A stretch of 64,000 nt of DNA, taken from Pseudomonadota bacterium (GTDB taxonomy: Bacteria > Pseudomonadota > Alphaproteobacteria > Acetobacterales > Acetobacteraceae). Every line of letters begins with the position of its first letter. Positions within the stretch are counted from its first letter, which is position 1. Shown here piece by piece: positions 16,533 through 22,873 of the stretch. The notes below the pieces were generated by a model that searched no databases, had not been told where the DNA came from, and was given only the letters and a program-made list of their open reading frames with translations. The translations under genes were made by a program, and so were the position numbers. The stretch spans positions 186,001 to 250,000 of the forward strand of contig JAJZVV010000001.1 of assembly GCA_021845595.1 (NCBI GenBank), written 5' to 3'.

Positions 16533-17782
16533 ACACGGACCGCCTCGGCTTCCTCCAGGCGGCGGACCGGATCGGCCATCGTCTGTGCCGCGACGCGCTG
16601 TGGAGCGATGGGCGCTGCACCTGGCTCGGCTGGGCGATGGAAGCCCATGGCGGGGCGTGGCGCACCGCGTACCGGCCGGCGAGCGGCGTGCTCTACGAGG
16701 GTAGCGCCGGCATTGGCCTGTTCCTCACCCTCCTGTTCCACTTCACCGGCGAGCCGATCACCCGCGATACGGCACTGGCGGCGCTGGCGCACGCACTCTC
16801 CGGCACCGACGCGCTGGCCTCCGGCGGCGAGTATGGGTTGCACTCCGGGCTGGGCGGCATCGCGCTCGCCTGCGGCACCGCCGGCCGGCTGCTCGACCAC
16901 GAGGGGCTGGCAGCGCAGGGCGATGCGGTGCTGCGCCGCGCCGCGCGGATCGCCCCCGACGCCGACCGGATCGATGTCATCAACGGCAGCGCCGGGCTGA
17001 TCCCGCTGCTCATCGCCGCCTCCCACGGGGAACGGGGCGAGGAATTGCTGCGCGCGGCGCTGGCCCATGGCGAGCATTTGTTGGCGCTGGCCACGCGCAC
17101 GGCATCCGGCTGGTCATGGAACACGCTCGGCTCGGGGGCAGCGCCGGGGGCGGCGCATCTGCTCGGCCTCGCGCATGGCGGCTCGGGCATCGCCTGCGCG
17201 CTCGCCGCGCTCGGGGCGGCGAGCGGGCGGGCGGCGTTCACCGACGCGGCGCTGGCGGCACTGGCGTATGAGCGCGGCCATTTCCAGCCCGACCAGGGCA
17301 ACTGGCCCGATCTCCGCGACTTCGTGCCGCGGGGGGCGGATGGGCGGCCGGTCTGCATGCTCGCCTGGTGCCACGGCGCGCCCGGCATCGGGCTGGCCCG
17401 CCTCTACCTGCATCGGCTCCTGCCCGACGAGCCTTCGATCCTCGTCGAGGCCGAGACCGCGATCCGGACCACGGCGGCCAGCCTCGGCGGGACGATGGCG
17501 GCGACCGGCAGCTTCTGCCTGTGCCACGGCGACGGCGGCAATGCCGACCTGCTGATCGAGGCGTCCGCGGCGCTGGACCGGCCATCCCTGCTCACCCAGG
17601 CCCGCAACGCCGGCGCTGCCGCGGTGGCGCGCTACGAGGAGGCCGCGCTGCCTTGGCCCTGCGGTCTGCCCGGCGCCGGCGAGACGCCGGGGCTGATGCT
17701 CGGCCTCGCCGGCATCGGCCACGCTCTGCTCCGGCTGCACGATCCGGAGCAGGTGCCGTCGATCTTGATATGCGCCCCTTGA
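16529..17782 (+). CDS. LanC-like lanthionine cyclase
   Basis: 417 residues with the repeated Gly-rich motifs of the LanC alpha/alpha barrel: VLYEGSAGIGLFL (54-66), GLHSGLGGIALA (103-114), INGSAGLIPLL (151-161), GLAHGGSGIACAL (213-225), AWCHGAPGIGLARL (279-292) and CLCHGDGGNADLL (330-342). The expected zinc ligands are Cys281, Cys332 and His333, as in NisC, and His216 matches the catalytic His region. LanC enzymes add Cys thiols to dehydroalanine or dehydrobutyrine to close lanthionine rings. It is the last gene of the kinase-HopA1-LanC unit (ATGA overlap). The final codons and stop lie in a 14-bp tandem duplication. Confidence 0.93.
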   Translation: MNTDRLGFLQAADRIGHRLCRDALWSDGRCTWLGWAMEAHGGAWRTAYRPASGVLYEGSAGIGLFLTLLFHFTGEPITRDTALAALAHALSGTDALASGGEYGLHSGLGGIALACGTAGRLLDHEGLAAQGDAVLRRAARIAPDADRIDVINGSAGLIPLLIAASHGERGEELLRAALAHGEHLLALATRTASGWSWNTLGSGAAPGAAHLLGLAHGGSGIACALAALGAASGRAAFTDAALAALAYERGHFQPDQGNWPDLRDFVPRGADGRPVCMLAWCHGAPGIGLARLYLHRLLPDEPSILVEAETAIRTTAASLGGTMAATGSFCLCHGDGGNADLLIEASAALDRPSLLTQARNAGAAAVARYEEAALPWPCGLPGAGETPGLMLGLAGIGHALLRLHDPEQVPSILICAP

Positions 17783-17792
17783 TATGCGCCCC
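17765..17792 (+). repeat. 14-bp tandem duplication across the LanC stop codon
   Basis: TTGATATGCGCCCC occurs twice in direct succession (17765-17778 and 17779-17792). The first copy encodes the last residues (LICAP) and the TGA stop at 17780-17782 is supplied by the second copy. Removing one copy would extend the protein by several residues to a TAG at about 17811. Confidence 0.85.
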
Positions 17793-17860
17793 CCATCCCG
17801 GGCGGCCGCGATAGGTTCGGTGTGGCGGAAGACCCGGTCGCCGGTCGACGCGATCGGTGG

Positions 17861-18349
17861 CTATTCCTGGCCGATCACCGCGGCGACCAGCGGCACCGAG
17901 ACCATCACCATCTGGTCCCCGCCCTCGATATAACCGACGCGGAAGACGCCGTTGATCGGGTGCCGGCCGGGCGCCGTGGGCGTCACCGGAACGGCAAAGA
18001 CCAGCGTGTTGTTGTCGGCGGTGCCGTTGACGATCTTGTCGGCGAAGGCCACGCCGCCATCGAGCGAGGAGAAGCGGCTGACCCGGTTGGTGTAGGCTTC
18101 GAGCACGCGGAACCCGTCGCGCAGGTGCAGCGTGATGCGCATGACGGCGCGTTCGCCGACGCGCGCGGTGACATCGCTCACCTCGACGCTATAGGGCTCG
18201 GTGAGCTTGTAGCCGACCTCCTCGGCCCGGGCCGGGGCGCAGAATCCCGCGGTGGCAGATGCTGCGAGCGCCGCCCAGATCACCAACAGAGCGGCGCGCG
18301 CGGCGCGGCGCCCGGGCAGGCGGATGATGGATGGTTGATCGGATGGCAT
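17861..18349 (-). CDS. Small secreted protein downstream of the PQQ dehydrogenase, function unknown
   Basis: 162 residues with an N-terminal signal peptide (hydrophobic stretch about 21-36, probable cleavage at ARA-EE). The mature 120-residue part is predicted by eye to be a beta-sandwich, with EPYSVEVSDVTARVGERAVM, GFRVLEAYTNRVSRFSS and FRVGYIEGGDQMVMVSVPL. No cysteines or haem motifs remain in the mature part, so it is not a cytochrome. It lies 206 bases after the PQQ dehydrogenase on the same strand and is probably a periplasmic accessory protein. The ATG at 18349 is preferred; ATGs at 18364 and further upstream are possible. Function is not recognised. Confidence 0.7.
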   Translation of the reverse strand: MPSDQPSIIRLPGRRAARAALLVIWAALAASATAGFCAPARAEEVGYKLTEPYSVEVSDVTARVGERAVMRITLHLRDGFRVLEAYTNRVSRFSSLDGGVAFADKIVNGTADNNTLVFAVPVTPTAPGRHPINGVFRVGYIEGGDQMVMVSVPLVAAVIGQE

Positions 18350-18495
18350 CGTCTGATCCCGCATCGTTCGACGGTGGAAAAGCCGAAAACCGGCCGCCAT
18401 GACGGCGGCCGGCTCCGGAAGCTCAGCGTGCGCTCTGGCCGATTGCAGCGTTCGGCATCAGCCAGAGCACCAGGTTGATCCCGTGGCCCGATCCT

Positions 18496-18521
18496 GCCAA
18501 CGCCCGGAGCCGGGCGTTGGC
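18496..18521 (-). terminator. GC-rich hairpin after the PQQ dehydrogenase gene
   Basis: A perfect inverted repeat, GCCAACGCCCGG and CCGGGCGTTGGC separated by AG, lies 35 bases beyond the PQQ dehydrogenase stop. There is no T-tract on either side, so it may be an attenuating or RNA-stabilising hairpin rather than a standard terminator. Confidence 0.45.
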
Positions 18522-18555
18522 ATCGGACCGCGAAACCGAGCCGCGTCGGCCATCC

Positions 18556-20277
18556 TCACTTGGTGACGGCGAACACCCAGATCACGCCACCCTGCGGGAT
18601 GTCCTTCTGCCAGCCGATGAGGTTGCTGATCAGGCCTTCCTGGAAGGCCGGATCGACGCCGTAGCCGGACTGAACGGCAACGTACTGCACGCCATCGACC
18701 GAGTAGGACGAGGGCGGGGCGATGATGCCCGAGTTGGTGCCGAACTGCCACAGCTGCTCGCCGGTGCGGGCGTCGTAGGCGCGGAACGCACGGTCGTTGG
18801 TGCCGCCGCCGAAGACGAGATTGCCGCCGGTGGTGAGCAGCGAGCCCCACATCATCGAGCTCGGATAGAGCGCACGCCAGGCGCGCTTGCCCGAGTTCAC
18901 GTCATAGGCCTGGATCTCGCCGTAGAAGCCGGCATTCTTGTCGACGGTGAAGCCGATGTCCGGAATGCTCACACCCGTCCACCACTGGCCCGCGACGTAT
19001 TCCTGCACCGCGCCCTTGAGATGGCCGCAATGATTGTCGTTCGACGGGATGTAGACCATGCCGGTGTTCGGGTTATAGGCTTCGAACGGCCAGTCCTTGC
19101 CGCCCCACAGGCTGGGGCAGAAGCTCGCTTCCTTGCCGGTCCCCGGCTTGTGGTCCATGTCGACCACCGGACGGCCGGTTTCCGGATCGATGCTCTTGAA
19201 GACGTTCTGCTTCACGTAAGCCACGGACGAGACATAGCCGATGTCGCCCGAGGACTTGCGCTCCAGCCAGTAGAGATAGCCATTGCGCTGCGGGGTCAGC
19301 AGGCCAGAAACCGACTTGCCGCCATGGCTGTAGTCCACGACCATCGGCGCGTTCATCGCGTCCCAGTCCCACGACTCGTTCTGGTGGTACTGGAAGTGGC
19401 CCTTCATCTTGCCGGTCGCCGGATCGAGCGCCAGGGTCGAGGAGGTGAACAGATTGTCGCCCGGGCGCTGGTCGCCGAACCACGGCGAGCCGTTGCCGGT
19501 GCCCCAGTAGACCGTGTCCGTCTTCGGGTCGTAGGTGCCGGGCATCCACGCCGAGCCGCCGCCGCGCTTCCAGGTATCCGGCTTCTGCCAGGTATCGCTG
19601 CCGGGCTCGCCGGGCGCCGGGATCGAGTAGGTCTTCCACGCCGGCTGGCCGGTCTCGCTGTCGAACGCCGCGATGAAGCCACGAATGCCGAACTCGCCGC
19701 CGGAGACGCCGACCATCACCTTGCCCTTCACGACGACCGGCGCGGTCGTCATGTAGTAGCCGGTGTGCCAGTCCTCGACCTTGGATTCCCAGTCGACCTT
19801 GCCGGTCTTGGCGTCGATCGCCACCAGCACCGCATCCAGCCCGGCGAAATAGACCTTGTCGCCATAGAGCGCGACGCCGCGGCTGGTGTTGTGCAGCGCG
19901 CTGAAGCCCTCGGGGATCGGCCGCTTGAAGCGCCAGATCAGCTCGCCGGTGGCCGCGTTCAGCGCCAGCACCTGATTATACGGCGTGGCGACGAACATCA
20001 TGCCGTTGTTGACGATCGGCGGCGATTCATGGCCCGAATCCACGCCGGTCGAGAACGTCCAGACCGGCTGCAGATTCTTCACGTTGCTGGTGTTGATCTG
20101 ATCCAGCGCGCTGTAGCTCCAGCCCTGGTAGCGACCGCGGGTCATCAGCCAGTTGGCGGGCTCCGGGTTGGTCAGGCGCGCGTCCGTGACCGGGCTATAG
20201 TCGGCACTCTGAGCGGTTCCGGCCGCCCCTGCCACCAGCAAGGCCAACAGGCTCGTGCAGGCGAATAACTTTTTCAC
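18556..20277 (-). CDS. PQQ-dependent alcohol dehydrogenase (methanol/ethanol family)
   Basis: 573 residues, an eight-bladed propeller quinoprotein with signal peptide (LFACTSLLALLVAGAAGTAQS). Tryptophan-docking repeats such as ALNAATGELIWRF and AIDAKTGKVDWES recur, and GVSGGEFGIRGFIAAFD is the family PQQ-contact region. The catalytic Asp is D304 in ESWDWDAMNAP, and a second Asp two residues later (D306) matches the extra metal ligand of lanthanide-dependent enzymes. The vicinal Cys-Cys pair normally stacked over PQQ is missing: the equivalent stretch reads LHNTSRGVAL. The GTG at 20277 is preceded by GGGAGG. It follows a Rieske gene and precedes a small secreted protein, so electrons may pass to an unusual partner. 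The substrate is not determined. Confidence 0.9.
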   Translation of the reverse strand: MKKLFACTSLLALLVAGAAGTAQSADYSPVTDARLTNPEPANWLMTRGRYQGWSYSALDQINTSNVKNLQPVWTFSTGVDSGHESPPIVNNGMMFVATPYNQVLALNAATGELIWRFKRPIPEGFSALHNTSRGVALYGDKVYFAGLDAVLVAIDAKTGKVDWESKVEDWHTGYYMTTAPVVVKGKVMVGVSGGEFGIRGFIAAFDSETGQPAWKTYSIPAPGEPGSDTWQKPDTWKRGGGSAWMPGTYDPKTDTVYWGTGNGSPWFGDQRPGDNLFTSSTLALDPATGKMKGHFQYHQNESWDWDAMNAPMVVDYSHGGKSVSGLLTPQRNGYLYWLERKSSGDIGYVSSVAYVKQNVFKSIDPETGRPVVDMDHKPGTGKEASFCPSLWGGKDWPFEAYNPNTGMVYIPSNDNHCGHLKGAVQEYVAGQWWTGVSIPDIGFTVDKNAGFYGEIQAYDVNSGKRAWRALYPSSMMWGSLLTTGGNLVFGGGTNDRAFRAYDARTGEQLWQFGTNSGIIAPPSSYSVDGVQYVAVQSGYGVDPAFQEGLISNLIGWQKDIPQGGVIWVFAVTK

Positions 20278-20355
20278 GCTTAAGCCTCCCTCGATACGAC
20301 GTTTGTACGGCGACGCGGACATTTCAGGCACTCACGGCATCGGACCGAATCCGCA

Positions 20356-20940
20356 TCAATGTTTCGACGGCCCGATGCTGCCATTGAACCCCTCGGCAAC
20401 CACGGGCGCGCCGTCGGCCACCTTCAGGGCAAGACTGGGAAGCGCCCGCGGCGCCGGGCCGCCGATCACCTCCGCTCCGTGCCTCGGATCATAGATCGAA
20501 CCGTGGCAGGAACAAAACAAAAGCCCGGCCTCGCTCGCCCACATGTTCACGGCGCAGCCCTGGTGGGTGCACACCGCCGAATAGGCGACGACGCCATCGG
20601 CCGAACGGGCGCGCGTCGCATCGTCGAAGACCGCCGGTTCGAAACGCGCGAGCAGAACGAGATTGAGACGCGACCCGTCGCGCACCACGCCGCTCTTCGG
20701 GTCGATCGGGTAGACCTGGATTTGCGGGCCGCCGAGAGGAATGTCTTCGGTCTTGACGATCTGACCCTTCTTGTCGCCGGTCAGAAACGCAAACCGGTCC
20801 CCCGGTTGCGGCGGCAGGGAAGCAGGTCCCGCCTCATCAGCCCTGGCCATGCCGGCCAGGAACGGTACCAGCGCCACGCCAGCACCAAGCACGGCCCGCC
20901 GTTCAGCGGACCAACGGCACGTATCGTCACTTTCCGTCAT
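20356..20940 (-). CDS. Rieske [2Fe-2S] protein with Tat-type signal
   Basis: 194 residues. The N-terminus has a twin arginine followed by a hydrophobic stretch (AERRAVLGAGVALVPFLAG), suggesting Tat export or an uncleaved anchor. The cluster ligands are Cys124 and His126 in CTHQGC and Cys143 and His146 in CSCHGS; Cys129 and Cys145 would form the usual disulfide. No cytochrome b gene is nearby, so it is not obviously part of a bc1 complex. It sits 78 bases upstream of the PQQ dehydrogenase on the same strand, and I infer an electron-transfer role with that enzyme. Confidence 0.88.
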   Translation of the reverse strand: MTESDDTCRWSAERRAVLGAGVALVPFLAGMARADEAGPASLPPQPGDRFAFLTGDKKGQIVKTEDIPLGGPQIQVYPIDPKSGVVRDGSRLNLVLLARFEPAVFDDATRARSADGVVAYSAVCTHQGCAVNMWASEAGLLFCSCHGSIYDPRHGAEVIGGPAPRALPSLALKVADGAPVVAEGFNGSIGPSKH

Positions 20941-21005
20941 TGGACCTCCTACCCTGCCGCCCAGCGTATGACGTCGCCGTAATCTACGTCAAGTGCGCGC
21001 CAGCC

Positions 21006-22814
21006 CTACGCCGTGGCGGTGAGCGCCGTGTCGAGGTCGCGGATCAGATCCTCGGCACTCTCCAACCCGACCGACAGGCGGATCACGTCGTCGCCAGCGC
21101 CGGCCGCGGAGCGCTGCTCCTCGGTCAGCTGGCGATGCGTGGTCGAGGCAGGATGCAGGATCAGGCTGCGGGTGTCGCCGATATTGGCGAGATGGGAGAA
21201 CAGCCGGACGGACTCGACGAGCTTGATGCCGGCCGCGTAGCCGCCGCGCACGCCGAACGTGAACACCGCGCCGGCGCCCCGCGGCAGGTATTTCTGTGCC
21301 AGCGCGCGATACGGGCTGGCGTCCAGCCCGGCGTAGGAAACCCAGGCGACGTTCGGATGCGTCGCGAGGAACGCCGCCACCTGCTGGGCGTTGGCGACGT
21401 GGCGCTCCATGCGCAGATGCAGGGTTTCGATGCCGGTGATGGTGAGGAACGCGTTCATCGGCGCCAACGTCGGCCCGAAATCGCGCAGCGCCACCGCGCG
21501 CGCCTTGGTGGTGAAGGCGAAGTCGCCGAAATTCTCGTAGAAGCGCAACCCGTGATAGGCCGGCTCCGGCTCGGTCATCGAGGGGAACTTGCCGCTGTCC
21601 GCCCAGTCGAACTTGCCCGATTCGACCACCATCCCGCCGAGCGCATTGCCATGGCCGGCGAGAAATTTCGTCGTCGAGTGCACGACGATGTCCGCGCCCC
21701 ACTCGATCGGACGGCAGAGATAGGGCGAGGCCATGGTGTTATCGACGATCAGCGGGATTCCGGCCCCGTGCGCGATGCGGGCGATGGCTTCGAGATCGAC
21801 GACGATGCCGCCGGGATTGGCCAGGCTCTCGACGAAGATCGCCTTGCAGCGCGGCGTCAGGGCGCGCGCGAAATTCTCCGGATCGCGCGGATCGACGAAA
21901 TGGCAGGTCCAGCCGAGGCGCGGAAACGAGCGGCCGAACTGCGTCAGCGAGCCGCCATAGAGATTGCGCGAGGCAAGAAATTCGTCGCCCGGTTCGAGGA
22001 GCGTGAAGAAGGTAATGAACTGCGCCGCGTGGCCCGAAGATGCGGCCACCGCCGCCCGCCCACCTTCGAGATTGGCGACGCGCTCCTCCAGAACCGAGAC
22101 GGTGGGATTGGTCAACCGCGAGTAGATATAACCGAAATTGTGCAGGTTGAAGAGCGATGCGGCGTGATCGACATCCTCGAACACGTAGGACGTCGTCTGG
22201 TAGATTGGCGTCGAGCGCGCACCCGTGGTCGGGTCCGGCGCCGCCCCGGCATGGATCGCGCGGGTCTCGAACCCGTAGCCGAGGTTGCGCGGCGGCGGCG
22301 GGTGCGGTTTCGCATGCCGCTCCGTCGGCGCTTCGGGCGGGCGGTTGCGGATCAGCCCGGAATTGACCCCGCTCCAGGACAGCTCCCCGCCGAGCCGGCC
22401 ATACTCGATTTTCGGACAGCGGTTCATCACCACTTCGAGCCCCGCCGCCTCGGCCCGCGCGGCCGCCTCGTCGTTGCGCACGCCGAGCTGCATCCACACC
22501 ACCTTGGCGCCGATGGCGATCGCCTCGTCGACCACCGGGCCGACCCGGTCGGAAGCGCGGAAAATCTCCACCATGTCGACCGGTTCGGGGATGTCGCGCA
22601 GCGAGGCGCGGACGGTCTCACCGAGCAGCGTCTGCCCGGCCAGGCCCGGGTTCACCGGGATCACGCGATAGCCCTTGCCCTGGAGGTATTTGTTCACGAA
22701 GTAGCTCGGCCGGTTCCAGTTCGCCGAGGCACCCACCAGCGCAATGGTCCGGACACCGGCAAGGATGCGGCGCAGCTTCGCGTCCGAATAGGCGATCGGT
22801 TCGAGCATGGTCAT
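21006..22814 (-). CDS. CoA-binding domain fused to O-acetylhomoserine aminocarboxypropyltransferase
   Basis: 602 residues with two domains. Residues 1-150 are a Rossmann CoA_binding_2 domain (YccU-like): ALVGASANWNRPSYFVNKYL, GYRVIPVNPGLAGQTLLG and KVVWMQLGVRNDEA. Residues from about 180 onward are a complete PLP-dependent Cys/Met-metabolism enzyme of the MetY type: TPIYQTTSYVFED, YSRLTNPT, and the PLP lysine in VVHSTTKFLAGHGNALGG. MetY makes homocysteine from O-acetylhomoserine and sulfide. The linker is rich in Pro and Arg. The ATG at 22814 is preceded by GGAGG. The two parts are usually separate genes; here the frame is open throughout. Confidence 0.92.
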   Translation of the reverse strand: MTMLEPIAYSDAKLRRILAGVRTIALVGASANWNRPSYFVNKYLQGKGYRVIPVNPGLAGQTLLGETVRASLRDIPEPVDMVEIFRASDRVGPVVDEAIAIGAKVVWMQLGVRNDEAAARAEAAGLEVVMNRCPKIEYGRLGGELSWSGVNSGLIRNRPPEAPTERHAKPHPPPPRNLGYGFETRAIHAGAAPDPTTGARSTPIYQTTSYVFEDVDHAASLFNLHNFGYIYSRLTNPTVSVLEERVANLEGGRAAVAASSGHAAQFITFFTLLEPGDEFLASRNLYGGSLTQFGRSFPRLGWTCHFVDPRDPENFARALTPRCKAIFVESLANPGGIVVDLEAIARIAHGAGIPLIVDNTMASPYLCRPIEWGADIVVHSTTKFLAGHGNALGGMVVESGKFDWADSGKFPSMTEPEPAYHGLRFYENFGDFAFTTKARAVALRDFGPTLAPMNAFLTITGIETLHLRMERHVANAQQVAAFLATHPNVAWVSYAGLDASPYRALAQKYLPRGAGAVFTFGVRGGYAAGIKLVESVRLFSHLANIGDTRSLILHPASTTHRQLTEEQRSAAGAGDDVIRLSVGLESAEDLIRDLDTALTATA

Positions 22815-22873
22815 GACCCAGCCTCCGCGAGGGGCGGCGATCATCGCGGCCGGTGCCGGGGATGGCAAGGCGC

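Noticed and set aside
18475..20268. 597-residue plus-strand frame opposite the PQQ dehydrogenase
   Set aside because: Antisense to a quinoprotein with many conserved features; no motif in the shadow.
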